A stretch of 60,233 nt of DNA from an uncultured Acetatifactor sp. (GCA_947624245.1 CANQJL010000016.1:1-60233); one strand, 5' to 3'; shown: positions 1-9,458, numbered from the stretch's first letter. Program-made: numbers and translations. The notes: generated from the letters alone by a model not told the origin.

Positions 1-71
1 GGGGTGGAGCAGTCTGGAAGCTCGTCGGGCTCATAACCCGAAGGTCATAGGTTCAAATCCTGTCCCCGCTA
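1..71 (+). tRNA. tRNA-Met (CAT), probably initiator, 5' end cut by window
   Basis: The cloverleaf is missing about three 5' bases, which lie outside the window. The anticodon stem TCGGG/CCCGA encloses loop CTCATAA with anticodon CAT at 32-34. Three consecutive G:C pairs next to the anticodon loop are the hallmark of initiator tRNA. The T arm reads GGTTCAAATCC, and the acceptor 3' strand CCCCGCT is followed by discriminator A at 71. No CCA is encoded. The 1:72 mismatch that would confirm the initiator type cannot be checked here. Confidence 0.93.
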
Positions 72-124
72 CTCAAGATTTACGAAGAATATTTCTTAAG
101 GACATTTCTTTTGTAAGTCTTAAT

Positions 125-197
<73 letters not shown>

Positions 198-282
198 TTT
201 TTTCATGCAATTTGGAGTAAAGAATGGTGCTGAGAGGCAGAAATTTCGCCTTTTAGTGCTATTTTTTTATTCCGTTCCATGC

Positions 283-288
283 TATAAT
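283..288 (+). promoter_or_regulatory. -10 element (TATAAT) for the L,D-transpeptidase gene
   Basis: A perfect TATAAT lies about 50 bases upstream of the transpeptidase start. No good -35 box sits 17 bases upstream (only a T-rich stretch near 260-265), so strength is uncertain. The rest of the 198-311 gap holds nothing else I can name. Confidence 0.5.
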
Positions 289-335
289 GGTCTTGTTTCA
301 ATTAAATAAAGATGCTTAGAGGAAAATATGAAAAG

Positions 336-1955
336 ATGAGCGATGATGAGAGAAAGGAAATTACCGAAAAAGTTGAGGAAACGGAATTTCCTGCGAAGGC
401 GTCCGGAAAAAAGGGAAAGAGAATAGCCTTGGCGGTACTTGCTGTGGTCGTGTTGATCGCTGCCGTCTATGGAGGGATAGGAATTTATTACAGGTCCCAT
501 TTTTTACCTCATACTTATGTTCAGGTCCTTCCTGCGTTCAATGACATTGATTGCAGCGGTCTGACGGCTGCACAGGCATCTTCTCTTATGGACGAGCAGG
601 TCGGAGAGTATACTTTGACGGTCACGGGCCGGGACTATGCATCGGGAGATACAGGCGTAGTCTTGGGAACGATCATACCGGAAGAGATACAGTTGGGCTT
701 TGATGATTCCTTAAGCTCTGCAAAATACCTTATGGAACAGCAAGGGTGGCTGCTGTGGATTAGAAATCTGGGGTCTTACGACGACCACTATTCCGTGATA
801 CAGGGGGTCACTTACAACAAGGAATTGCTGGAGAGTGTGATCAGAAGCTGGGACGCCTGCCAGAGTAAGAATATGGTGATAGCAAAAGATGCCTATATCG
901 GTCCATACTCCGAAGAGGCGCAGGGCTTTCAGATCGTGCCGGAGACAAAAGGGACGGAACTTGATATAAGTCAGGTCCTGGAGGCGATAGAGGAAGCTCT
1001 TGAGGCGCACCGGACAAGTTTGGATCTGGAGGAAGCGGGTCTTTATAAAACGGCTGAGATACTGCAGAATGACAGCAGCCTTACCGAGCCGGTGGCGACC
1101 GCCAACAAATGGCTGGGCACGAAGATTACCTATGACTGGAACGGTGCGGAGGTAGTGCTTGACAGGGAGACCATTCGGGATTGGATCTCCATTGAGGACG
1201 GGGAGGCGATTCTGGACGAAGACGCCGTGGCCTCTTTTGTGAGCGACCGGGCCCGTGAGTATAATACATATGGCAAAAAGAAGAAATTTACTACCGCGCA
1301 GGGGGCGGAAGTGACTTTAAACAGCCCGAATTACGGCTGGAAAACAGATGTGACCGGTGAGACGGAAGAATTGGTGCAGTTGATTCGGGAAGGGGCAGTC
1401 ACGTCCAGAGAGCCCGTCTATTCCAGTGTGGCAAAGGTGAAAAGCACCGAAAACGATATCGGAGATTCCTATGTGGAATTGGACCTGACGAACCAGCATA
1501 TGTATTTATTTGTGGACGGTATCATTGTGCTGGAGTCGGATTTTGTCTCCGGAAATGTCAGCGCGGGCAATGCCACACCGCAGGGCATCTTCGGATTGAG
1601 TTACAAAACTACCGATGCGGTATTGCGCGGGGAGGATTATGAGACGCCTGTGAAATACTGGATGCCGTTTTACGGAAATTACGGTATGCATGACGCTACC
1701 TGGCGGGGAGCCTTTGGCGGTACTATTTATCTCAACAGCGGATCTCATGGCTGTATCAATCTTCCCTTCAGCAAGGCGAAGCAATTATATCAATATGTGT
1801 CTACGGGATTTCCGGTGGTCAGCTATCATTATTCCGCGCCGGTGACACCTCCGGCGCCGGAAGCGCCGATTCCGGAAACGGCCCCCGAAGCCGTGCCGGA
1901 AACGCCTCAGGATCCCGCGGCGGGAGAGCAGCCTGCTGCACCGCCGGCACAATAA
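336..1955 (+). CDS. L,D-transpeptidase (YkuD domain), membrane-anchored
   Basis: The likely product makes or remodels 3-3 peptidoglycan cross-links, or attaches proteins, outside the membrane. It has a charged N terminus, one membrane segment near residues 26-50, a long extracellular part resembling the PG_binding_4 repeats common in clostridial YkuD proteins, and a C-terminal YkuD domain with the catalytic motif SHGCINL (Cys about 473). A Pro/Ala/Glu-rich tail follows, perhaps a wall spacer. ATG 336 is preferred because AGAGG lies at 318-322, although the spacing of 13 is long. An in-frame ATG at 312 has no ribosome site. The family call is firm; the exact substrate is unknown. Confidence 0.9.
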   Translation: MSDDERKEITEKVEETEFPAKASGKKGKRIALAVLAVVVLIAAVYGGIGIYYRSHFLPHTYVQVLPAFNDIDCSGLTAAQASSLMDEQVGEYTLTVTGRDYASGDTGVVLGTIIPEEIQLGFDDSLSSAKYLMEQQGWLLWIRNLGSYDDHYSVIQGVTYNKELLESVIRSWDACQSKNMVIAKDAYIGPYSEEAQGFQIVPETKGTELDISQVLEAIEEALEAHRTSLDLEEAGLYKTAEILQNDSSLTEPVATANKWLGTKITYDWNGAEVVLDRETIRDWISIEDGEAILDEDAVASFVSDRAREYNTYGKKKKFTTAQGAEVTLNSPNYGWKTDVTGETEELVQLIREGAVTSREPVYSSVAKVKSTENDIGDSYVELDLTNQHMYLFVDGIIVLESDFVSGNVSAGNATPQGIFGLSYKTTDAVLRGEDYETPVKYWMPFYGNYGMHDATWRGAFGGTIYLNSGSHGCINLPFSKAKQLYQYVSTGFPVVSYHYSAPVTPPAPEAPIPETAPEAVPETPQDPAAGEQPAAPPAQ

Positions 1956-1995
1956 CAGCGGCGTTTGCAGCCGTCCGAAAAAGAAAGAGGGAAAT

Positions 1996-2571
1996 ATGCG
2001 GGAAAAGACCACAGGGCGCACCGAAAGGCAGGCGAAGCGCTGGCAGGCGGAGCTGGAGAGCTTTCGGGACAGGAGCAGACAGATCAACAAGGCGGCTCCC
2101 GATATCTTGAGCTCTCATAATTTTCATAAGACCAAGCGCCATCTCCAACACGGAAACGTGACCGTGAATGCCCATGTGATGAACGTGGCCCGGCACAGTT
2201 TACTGATCAGTGAAAAATTACATATTCCCTGCAATCGCAGGGAGATGATACGGGGCGCGCTGCTTCACGACTATTTTCTCTATGACTGGCACGAGCCGGA
2301 CAGGAAGAATCCCCACAGGCTGCACGGATTTTACCATCCCGGCACGGCGCTGCGCAACGCTTCCAGAGAGTATCGGCTGACCAGACGCGAGCAGGATATC
2401 ATTAAAAAGCATATGTGGCCGCTGACCGTGGTGCCGCCCGTATGCAGGGAGGCGTGGATCGTTACAATGGCGGACAAATGGTGTTCCCTGATGGAAACGG
2501 TCCGTCTGCACAGAGGACACGGAGTGATTCTGGAAAAACTGAGGGAAGACGGAGTTGAAGCATCTGTTTGA
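1996..2571 (+). CDS. HD-domain protein (predicted phosphohydrolase)
   Basis: A 191-residue soluble protein with an HD-type metal-binding pattern: conserved His in HVMNVARHS, then LLHDYF, and later histidines in the GFYHPG and IIKKHMWPL regions. HD proteins of this size usually hydrolyse nucleotides or other phosphoesters; the substrate cannot be read from sequence. GAGGGAAAT sits just before the ATG. Its 3' end overlaps the next gene by 17 bases, which suggests translational coupling. Confidence 0.8.
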   Translation: MREKTTGRTERQAKRWQAELESFRDRSRQINKAAPDILSSHNFHKTKRHLQHGNVTVNAHVMNVARHSLLISEKLHIPCNRREMIRGALLHDYFLYDWHEPDRKNPHRLHGFYHPGTALRNASREYRLTRREQDIIKKHMWPLTVVPPVCREAWIVTMADKWCSLMETVRLHRGHGVILEKLREDGVEASV

Positions 2572-4009
2572 TATGCTGTCGGAGAACAGAGACAGCGGAA
2601 TTTATCCTTACCACATGCCGGGGCACAAACGGCGGGCCTGCGGAAAGCTGGAAAGCGGGCTGTGCGGTATTGATATCACGGAGATAGACGGTTTTGACAA
2701 TCTGCATCAACCGGAGGGAATCCTGCTTGACCTGCAGCGAAAGGCAGCCGGACTCTATGGGGCGGAGGAAAGTTTTTATTTGGTCAACGGCAGTACGGCG
2801 GGCATACTGAGCGCAGTCAGCGCGGCGCTTCCGCAGGGAGGTCATATCCTGATGGCGCGCAATTGCCACAGGTCGGCATACCATGCGGCGTATCTGCGAA
2901 ATTTAAGGGTATCTTATCTGTATCCGCCGGTCCTTGCATCCTACGACATTTTGGACGGGATACAGCCCCGGCAGGTGAGGGAAGCGCTGAATGCGGAGCC
3001 GGATATTCAGGCGGTCCTGCTGGTCTCCCCCACCTATGAGGGAAGGATTTCGGAGATCCGCGCCATTGCTGAGGTCGTACATGAAAGGGGAATTCCTCTG
3101 ATCGTGGACGAGGCTCACGGCGCCCATCTCGGACTGGCGCATAATTTACATGAAAACAGCTGTATGGCGGGAGCCGATCTGGTGGTTCACAGTCTTCATA
3201 AGACGCTGCCGTCACTGACGCAGACAGCGCTGCTTCATGTGAACGGCGACCTGATCGACCGCGGGCTTTTGCGCCGTTATCTGCACATTTATCAGACAAG
3301 CAGTCCCTCTTACATTTTGATGGCAAGTATTGACAATGCGATGGATTTTATGGAGCGGAAACGTCAGGAAGCCTTTGAAGCATTCGGGAAGAATTACTCG
3401 GAAATGTTGGCCGAGCTCTCGGCCTGCCGTCACCTGCGGATACTGCCCTGGGAGCGGGAACGTCAGGATATCGGTAAGCTGATCGTCTCGGTAAAAGGGA
3501 CCGGTCTTTCGGGCAAGGATCTGTACGACATTTTACTGCAGAAATATAAATTACAGCCGGAGATGGCGGCGGAAAACTACGTGCTCGCCATGTTCACGGT
3601 CAATGACAGCGCCGAAGGGTATGAGCGTATGACTCGGGCGCTGCTTGGGATCGACAGTGCGGCGGACGCCGAAATGCAAAACGGGGCAGCACGCGGGAAA
3701 GGGGAAACGGCCGAGAAGGGTATGTTCCCGCAGCCGGTCTGCAAGATTCCCCTGTCCGAAGCGTGGGACATGAAAACCGCGGAAACGCTGCTGCAGGAGT
3801 GCCCGGGGCGTTTAGCCGGTGAATTTGTGAACCTGTATCCGCCGGGGGTGCCGCTGCTGGTGCCGGGAGAGGAAATCACGCAGGAAATGTGCAGCCGGCT
3901 TGCGGACTATGTATCGCAGGGATTGACGGTTCAGGGAGTCTGTCTGCGTGACGATAAAATGTATATAAGAACGCTTATGACATGTCAGCGGGACATGCTT
4001 GGTACTTAG
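2555..4009 (+). CDS. Orn/Lys/Arg decarboxylase-like PLP enzyme (YaaO type)
   Basis: A fold-type I PLP enzyme of 484 residues. The N terminus YPYHMPGHKRR and the PLP-lysine region HSLHKTLPS (Lys about 216) match the Orn/Lys/Arg decarboxylase family, as does DEAHGAHLG upstream. The protein is shorter than inducible enterobacterial decarboxylases and fits the YaaO/SpeA-like group, which typically sits at the head of a yaaO-tmk-yaaR-holB block, as here. It could supply polyamine precursors. It uses a TTG start after AGGG at 2542-2545, overlapping the HD gene. An alternative ATG lies at 2573. Confidence 0.88.
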   Translation: MKHLFDMLSENRDSGIYPYHMPGHKRRACGKLESGLCGIDITEIDGFDNLHQPEGILLDLQRKAAGLYGAEESFYLVNGSTAGILSAVSAALPQGGHILMARNCHRSAYHAAYLRNLRVSYLYPPVLASYDILDGIQPRQVREALNAEPDIQAVLLVSPTYEGRISEIRAIAEVVHERGIPLIVDEAHGAHLGLAHNLHENSCMAGADLVVHSLHKTLPSLTQTALLHVNGDLIDRGLLRRYLHIYQTSSPSYILMASIDNAMDFMERKRQEAFEAFGKNYSEMLAELSACRHLRILPWERERQDIGKLIVSVKGTGLSGKDLYDILLQKYKLQPEMAAENYVLAMFTVNDSAEGYERMTRALLGIDSAADAEMQNGAARGKGETAEKGMFPQPVCKIPLSEAWDMKTAETLLQECPGRLAGEFVNLYPPGVPLLVPGEEITQEMCSRLADYVSQGLTVQGVCLRDDKMYIRTLMTCQRDMLGT

Positions 4010-4044
4010 AATCACAGATATTTGAATCTGAAATGAGGAGCAGG

Positions 4045-4650
4045 ATGGGGAAGATAATTTATCTTATGGGAAAAAGCTCCACGGGTAAGGACACTGTTTT
4101 CAAGAGGCTGCTTGCAGAGGAAGAGCTGAAATTAAAAAATATTGTGCCTTATACCACCCGTCCCATTCGTGACGGGGAGAAGGACGGTGAGGAGTATTTT
4201 TTCACAGATGAGGAAGGCTACCTAAAGCTGAAGGAGCAGGGGAAAATCATTGAGGACAGAGTCTATCACACGTTTCACGGCCCGTGGAGATATTTTACCG
4301 CAGACGACGGCCAGGTGCAGAAGGGCGCGGCGAACTATATCATGATAGGCACGCTGGAATCCTATGTAAAGCTGAAGGATTATTTTGGAGCAGACAGAAT
4401 GATTCCGGTTATGATAGAATTAGATGACGGGATCAGACTGCAGAGAGCGCTGGATCGGGAATTGAAACAGGACCCTCCGAAGTTTGAGGAGATGTGCCGG
4501 AGATTTCTGGCGGACAGCGCTGATTTCTCCGAGGATAAGATAAAAGACGCGGGGATCAAGGTACGTTTTCAGAACGATGACCTTGAAAACTGTCTGACAA
4601 AGATCAAGGTGTATATAAGAGAACAGTTGGATTATGGGAATCGAGAGTAA
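4045..4650 (+). CDS. Guanylate kinase-like nucleotide kinase
   Basis: A P-loop kinase of about 201 residues beginning MGKIIYLMGKSSTGKD. The Walker A lacks the usual GPSG form, but YTTRPIRDGEKDGEEYFF matches the GMP-binding region of guanylate kinases. It occupies the place where thymidylate kinase (tmk) usually sits in this gene order, so a change of partner or substrate is possible. ATG 4045 is chosen because GAGGAG lies at 4035-4040 and the protein then starts directly at the first beta strand. In-frame ATGs upstream (3982, 4033) would add an unconserved leader. Confidence 0.82.
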   Translation: MGKIIYLMGKSSTGKDTVFKRLLAEEELKLKNIVPYTTRPIRDGEKDGEEYFFTDEEGYLKLKEQGKIIEDRVYHTFHGPWRYFTADDGQVQKGAANYIMIGTLESYVKLKDYFGADRMIPVMIELDDGIRLQRALDRELKQDPPKFEEMCRRFLADSADFSEDKIKDAGIKVRFQNDDLENCLTKIKVYIREQLDYGNRE

Positions 4651-4695
4651 AGGGCATGGCCCAAAGGAAGATCCGGACGAAAGGAGGCGGCAGGT

Positions 4696-5136
4696 TTGGA
4701 GATCAAGGTAGGACAGGTGAGCCAGAGCGCACCCATAGAGCAGACGCAGGTAAATCAGCCCGCAGACGGCAATTTCAAATTTATGCTTGCCAGCCACATC
4801 GAGGAGGCGGAGCTTCAGGCCAGACTGCAGTCTCTGATGGAGGAGATCACCATGCAGGGAGAGAGGCTCTCCAAGCGGCGCGACGTGAAGGATATGAAGC
4901 ATTACCGCGGCCTGGTGAAAGAATTTCTGAACGAAGTGGTCACTCATTCCCATTCCTTTACCAGAGAGAACTTTCTGGACAGGAAAGGACGGCACAGGGT
5001 CTACGGTATCATTCGTCTGATAGATGAAAATTTGGATCAGCTGGCACAGGAGCTGATGAAGGATGAGAAGGACAATCTGGCGATTCTGAATAAGATCGGC
5101 GAGATTCAGGGACTGATCTTGGATATCTTTACATGA
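4696..5136 (+). CDS. YaaR family protein (DUF327)
   Basis: A small 146-residue helical protein. The central pattern [18 protein letters not shown], followed by [19 protein letters not shown], is typical of the YaaR/DUF327 family found next to holB in Firmicutes. Its molecular function is not established. The start is TTG at 4696 behind AAAGGAGG at 4680-4687. The next gene, holB, begins 48 bases downstream. Confidence 0.87.
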   Translation: MEIKVGQVSQSAPIEQTQVNQPADGNFKFMLASHIEEAELQARLQSLMEEITMQGERLSKRRDVKDMKHYRGLVKEFLNEVVTHSHSFTRENFLDRKGRHRVYGIIRLIDENLDQLAQELMKDEKDNLAILNKIGEIQGLILDIFT

Positions 5137-5184
5137 CAGACATGCAGCAGGCTGGTCTTCCAAAGAGAAAGGTGTGGTATTTAT

Positions 5185-6177
5185 ATGGCGGCATTTCAGG
5201 ATATCATCGGGCAGGAACAGATCAAGGAACATCTGCAGAATGCCCTTTCAAGCGGTAAGGTCTCACACGCTTATATCATCAACGGAGAAAAATCCTCCGG
5301 CAAGGAGTTTATTGCCAAGGTGTTCGCTATGGCGCTGCAATGCGAGCGGGGCGGCACGGATCCCTGTCAGGAGTGCGCCTCCTGCAGGCTGGCTCTGGCG
5401 GGCGAACATCCAGACATTATCCGCGTCAGCCATGAAAAGCCGAATACCGTCAGTGTGGATGACATTCGTGTGCAGGTGAACAACGATGTGGCAAAGAAGC
5501 CCTATCGCGGTCCGTACAGGATCTACATTATAAATGAGGCGGAAAAGATGACGCCGCAGGCGCAGAATGCTCTTTTAAAGACTTTGGAGGAGCCGCCTGC
5601 CTACGCGGTGATCCTGCTTCTGACCACCAATGTAAATTCTCTGCTGCCCACGATCCTCAGCCGCTGCGTGGTACTAAATATGAAGCCGGTGGCGGACGAG
5701 CTGGTGAAGAAATACCTGATGGAGCAGCTTCAGGTGCCGGATTACAGGGCAGATGTCTGTGTGGCATTTGCCAGAGGCAATATCGGCAAGGCCAAATTGC
5801 TGGCTTCCAGCGAAGAATTCGAGAATGTCAAGGCGGAAGCGTTGTCTCTGCTGAAATATATACAGGATATGGAGCTGAATGAGGTCATCGCCGCCGTCAG
5901 GAAGATTACGGAGTACAAGCTGGAGATAGGCGATTATCTGGACATCTGCGCCATCTGGTATCGTGACGCCCTGCTGTTCAAAGCGACTCACGATGTGAAT
6001 CATCTGGTGTTCAGGGAAGAACTGCAGGCTTTGCGCCGCACGGCCCAGCACAGCAGCTACGAGGGGATCGAGACGATACTGAAGGCGCTTGAGACGGCAA
6101 AGCGCCGTCTTGAGGCCAACGTGAACTTTGAGCTGACCATGGAGCTTCTGATGCTGACAATTCAGGAGAACAGCTGA
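5185..6177 (+). CDS. holB: DNA polymerase III delta' subunit
   Basis: Clamp-loader subunit, 330 residues. The N-terminal AAA+ domain has a recognisable Walker A, GEKSSGK (34-40), a degenerate Walker B in YIINEAEKM, and the sensor motif LSRC. Four cysteines at 53, 61, 64 and 67 form the zinc module. The C-terminal part is the helical collar domain. It follows yaaR, as in B. subtilis. The upstream ribosome site (AAAGG) is modest. Confidence 0.95.
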   Translation: MAAFQDIIGQEQIKEHLQNALSSGKVSHAYIINGEKSSGKEFIAKVFAMALQCERGGTDPCQECASCRLALAGEHPDIIRVSHEKPNTVSVDDIRVQVNNDVAKKPYRGPYRIYIINEAEKMTPQAQNALLKTLEEPPAYAVILLLTTNVNSLLPTILSRCVVLNMKPVADELVKKYLMEQLQVPDYRADVCVAFARGNIGKAKLLASSEEFENVKAEALSLLKYIQDMELNEVIAAVRKITEYKLEIGDYLDICAIWYRDALLFKATHDVNHLVFREELQALRRTAQHSSYEGIETILKALETAKRRLEANVNFELTMELLMLTIQENS

Positions 6178-6218
6178 TCAATAATTGCTGGGTGTCTGCG
6201 CCCGGAAAGGATAAAGTG

Positions 6219-7268
6219 ATGAACAGACGTAAAATAGTGATATTTTTCGGAGGCTGCTCCTCTGAGTACAGTGTATCTCTGGAGTCGGCATACTCCGTGA
6301 TCTGCAACCTGAACAGGGAGAAATACGAGCCTGTGCCCGTAGGCATCACGGAGACCGGAAAATGGTTCTACTTTGGCGGAGAGACGGAGAAAATCAAAGA
6401 GGATCTCTGGCAGAAGGATCCTTCCTGCATTCCGGCCGCGCTTTCTCCGAACAGAGGGGAGAGAAAGCTGCTGCTGTTTCGGGAGGGCGGAATCGAGGAG
6501 GTGCCTGTTGACGCGGCATTTCCCGTAATGCACGGCAGGAACGGCGAGGACGGCACCATTCAGGGACTGATCGAGCTGGCGGATATTCCTCTGGTGGGCT
6601 GCGGCGTGCTGGCGTCTGCCCTCTGTATGGACAAGGACCGTGCGCACAAGCTGGCGCAGCTTCAGGGAATCCGAGTTCCCGCAGCCATTGCGTTCGGCAG
6701 GGTACACAATCTGCAGCGAGTGTTGGAATTTGCGGAAAATACAGGATATCCGCTATTTGTAAAACCTGTAAAAGCGGGGTCCTCCTACGGTATTACAAAG
6801 GTTCAGGATAAGGAGAATCTCAAGGAGGCCATTCTCCTTGCCTTTCAGTATGATGACGAGGTGATCGTGGAGGAAGCCATTCCCGGCTTTGAGGTAGGCT
6901 GCGCCGTCCTGGGCAACAATGAGCTGACGGTGGGCGAGGTGGACGAGATCGAGCTGGCGGGTGGATTCTTTGACTTTACGGAGAAATATACGCTGAAGAC
7001 CTCCGCTATTCATGTGCCGGCCAGAGTGGACGAGGATACCTCCCGCCGGCTGAAGGAGACCGCAAAGAAATTATATAGAATACTTGGCTGTACCGGCTTT
7101 GCAAGAGTGGACATGTTCCTGACGCCGGATAAGGAGATCGTCTTTAACGAGATTAACACGATTCCGGGATTTACGGAGCACAGCCGTTATCCGGGCATGA
7201 TGAAAGCCGCAGGACACCCGTTTTCGGAGATTCTGGACAGAGTCGTGGAGCTTGCGCTGGAGCGCTAG
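6219..7268 (+). CDS. D-alanine--D-serine (or D-Ala) ligase, VanG type
   Basis: An ATP-grasp ligase of 349 residues. The N terminus FFGGCSSEYSVSLESA, the segment SALCMDKDRAHKL, and VNE-like FNEINTIPGFTEHSRYPG closely follow the VanG group of D-Ala-D-Ser ligases. The omega-loop motif is EKYTL (Glu255-Lys-Tyr257), the form seen in D-Ser-using ligases, whereas D-Ala-D-Ala enzymes usually have an AKY form. It probably makes the terminal dipeptide of peptidoglycan precursors. ATG 6219 follows AAAGGA at 6205-6210. The gene lies between holB and a VanT-like racemase gene. No vanXY or vanRS is nearby, so it may be the housekeeping ligase; specificity is inferred. Confidence 0.85.
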   Translation: MNRRKIVIFFGGCSSEYSVSLESAYSVICNLNREKYEPVPVGITETGKWFYFGGETEKIKEDLWQKDPSCIPAALSPNRGERKLLLFREGGIEEVPVDAAFPVMHGRNGEDGTIQGLIELADIPLVGCGVLASALCMDKDRAHKLAQLQGIRVPAAIAFGRVHNLQRVLEFAENTGYPLFVKPVKAGSSYGITKVQDKENLKEAILLAFQYDDEVIVEEAIPGFEVGCAVLGNNELTVGEVDEIELAGGFFDFTEKYTLKTSAIHVPARVDEDTSRRLKETAKKLYRILGCTGFARVDMFLTPDKEIVFNEINTIPGFTEHSRYPGMMKAAGHPFSEILDRVVELALER

Positions 7269-7319
7269 ATTCGGGAGGCTGTCCTGACAGGGCGTCTGCG
7301 GCAGCGGGAAAGAGGAAAC

Positions 7320-9458
7320 ATGGACACAAAAAAGAGCTATGGCGGACTTGATGTTTTTAAAATGATCGCGGCCTTTCTGGTGGTGGCGATCCACACCTCG
7401 CCTCTGCAGTCGTTCAGTGCGGAGGCGGACTTTTTTCTGACCAGAGAGCTTGCGCGTCTTGCGGTCCCTTTTTTCTTCATGGTGACCGGACATTTCGTGC
7501 TTGCCGACCGGCTGTGGGGTGAGGAGAAGGATTTCGACTCCGTTCGCTGCTATCTGGGGAAGGTGGCCGCCCTGTACGGCGTGGCCATCGTTCTGTACCT
7601 GCCTATCGGTATCTATGCCGGCCACTATAAGGGACTTACGCTTTTCGGCGCACTGCGTATGCTGATCTTTGACGGCACCTTTTATCACCTGTGGTATTTT
7701 CCGGCGCTTCTGCTGGGTATCCTGCTGGTGTGTCTGCTGGGGCGTTTCTGTTCCCTTCGCGCGGCCATGGCCGTCTCCGGCGTGCTGTATCTGATCGGGT
7801 TGTTCGGCGACAGCTACTGGGGGCTGATCTCCTCCGTGCCGGGCATTTCCACAGTCTATGAGCTCGGGTTCTGGCTCTTTACTTACACGCGGAACGGAAT
7901 CTTTCTGGCACCCATATTTCTTGTGATGGGAGCATGGATGAAGCAAAGGGCGGAAGAGGTAAAGCCTGTTCCCAATGCCGTGGGATTCGGCGTTTCCTTT
8001 GCGCTTATGACGGCGGAGGGATTTATCCTGCGGTATTTCAAGCTGCAGCGCCATGACAGCATGTATCTTCTTCTGCCTGTGTGCATGTTCTTTTTGTACG
8101 GACTGCTGCTTACATGGAACAGAAAAAGCATCGGCGCTTTCCGGACGATCTCCACATGGATCTATATCCTGCATCCCGCCGTGATCGTTGTGGTGCGGGG
8201 CGGGGCAAAGGCAATCGGCGCCTCTGCCGTTTTGGTGGACAACAGCCTGATTCACTATCTGGCAGTCTGCGTGGGCGCAACGGCGGCGGCAGTTGCGGTC
8301 GCGCTGGTGCTGGCACATTTCCGCCGTCCGTCCTTTGAGCGGGACCGCGCATGGATCGAACTGGATATGGCGGCCCTGGCGCACAATGTGAAGACGCTGC
8401 AGGGGCTTGTTCCGGAGAATTGTCAGCTCATGCCCGCGGTGAAGGCAGAGGGATACGGCCACGGTGCGCTACTGATTTCAAGGGAGCTGAACAGACTGGG
8501 CGTGAAGGCTTTCTGCGTGGCCAGCGTCTCCGAGGGCGTAGAGCTGCGAAAAGGCGGTGTGAAGGGAGAAATTCTGGTGCTGGGATATACTCACCCCAAG
8601 CAGTTCGATCTGCTGCGCCGTTACCGATTGACCCAGACGGTGGTGGACTATCCCTTTGCGGAGGAGCTGGAGCGGTACGGAAAGAAAGTGCGGGTACATA
8701 TTGCGATCGATACGGGTATGCACCGCATCGGTATTCCCTGTGACCGGAGGGACGAGATATATCGTGTCTTTGAAATGAAGAATCTGAAGGTGGAAGGCAT
8801 GTTCACCCATTTGTGCGTCTCCGACAGCAAAGATGCGGAGAAAATAGATTTTACGGAATCTCAGGGCAAGGCGTTCTTTGCTCTGGCGGAGGATCTGAGC
8901 AAAAAGGGATACACATGTCCGAAAAAGCATCTGGCGGCAAGCAACGGCGTGCTGAATTATCCGGAGTTTGCGGGAGATTACGCAAGGGTCGGTATTATCC
9001 TTTACGGCGTACAGAGCACGTCGGAGGATAGGAACCGTTCCGGGGCGGCCTTCAGGCCCGTACTGTCCCTGAAGGCCAGAGTGGCCTGCGTGAGGGAGCT
9101 CGCCGAAGGAGAGGGAGCCGGTTACGGTCTGGCGTTTGTGGCAAAGCGGCCTACGAAGCTTGCCACGATCACCATCGGATATGCGGACGGGCTTTCCAGA
9201 GGTCTGTCTCAGGGGAAAGGCTCCGTGCTGATCCGCGGACATAAGGCGCCTATCGCGGGCAGGATCTGTATGGACCAGACGCTGGTAGACGTGACGGATG
9301 TTCCCGATGTGCAGACCGGTGATATAGCGGTGCTGATCGGCCGTTCCGGCAATGAGGTCCTCACCGCCTATGACATGGCAGATGCCTTGGGAACCATCAC
9401 AAATGAAATATTCACCTGTATGGGTGCGAGACTGACGCGCACCGTGAAGCGCAGATGA
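7320..9458 (+). CDS. VanT-type membrane serine/alanine racemase (acyltransferase-3 fused to Alr)
   Basis: A 712-residue fusion. Residues 1-330 form a polytopic membrane domain of acyltransferase-3 type beginning YGGLDVFKMIAAFLVVAIH, with about ten hydrophobic segments. From residue 344 there is a full alanine-racemase fold with PLP lysine 375 in AVKAEGYGHG, the second-domain tyrosine region GAGYGL, and RICMDQTLVDVTDVP. The two-part layout and length match VanT serine racemases, which supply D-Ser to VanG/VanC ligases. The upstream neighbour is a VanG-type ligase, which strengthens the call. Where alanine racemases have a substrate-side tyrosine, this protein appears to have Ala703. It may serve for both D-Ala and D-Ser. 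Confidence 0.88.
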   Translation: MDTKKSYGGLDVFKMIAAFLVVAIHTSPLQSFSAEADFFLTRELARLAVPFFFMVTGHFVLADRLWGEEKDFDSVRCYLGKVAALYGVAIVLYLPIGIYAGHYKGLTLFGALRMLIFDGTFYHLWYFPALLLGILLVCLLGRFCSLRAAMAVSGVLYLIGLFGDSYWGLISSVPGISTVYELGFWLFTYTRNGIFLAPIFLVMGAWMKQRAEEVKPVPNAVGFGVSFALMTAEGFILRYFKLQRHDSMYLLLPVCMFFLYGLLLTWNRKSIGAFRTISTWIYILHPAVIVVVRGGAKAIGASAVLVDNSLIHYLAVCVGATAAAVAVALVLAHFRRPSFERDRAWIELDMAALAHNVKTLQGLVPENCQLMPAVKAEGYGHGALLISRELNRLGVKAFCVASVSEGVELRKGGVKGEILVLGYTHPKQFDLLRRYRLTQTVVDYPFAEELERYGKKVRVHIAIDTGMHRIGIPCDRRDEIYRVFEMKNLKVEGMFTHLCVSDSKDAEKIDFTESQGKAFFALAEDLSKKGYTCPKKHLAASNGVLNYPEFAGDYARVGIILYGVQSTSEDRNRSGAAFRPVLSLKARVACVRELAEGEGAGYGLAFVAKRPTKLATITIGYADGLSRGLSQGKGSVLIRGHKAPIAGRICMDQTLVDVTDVPDVQTGDIAVLIGRSGNEVLTAYDMADALGTITNEIFTCMGARLTRTVKRR

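Noticed and set aside
7071..8462. 463-codon minus-strand frame opposite the ligase and racemase genes
   Set aside because: Low-complexity Gln/His-rich translation; both plus-strand genes show catalytic motifs.
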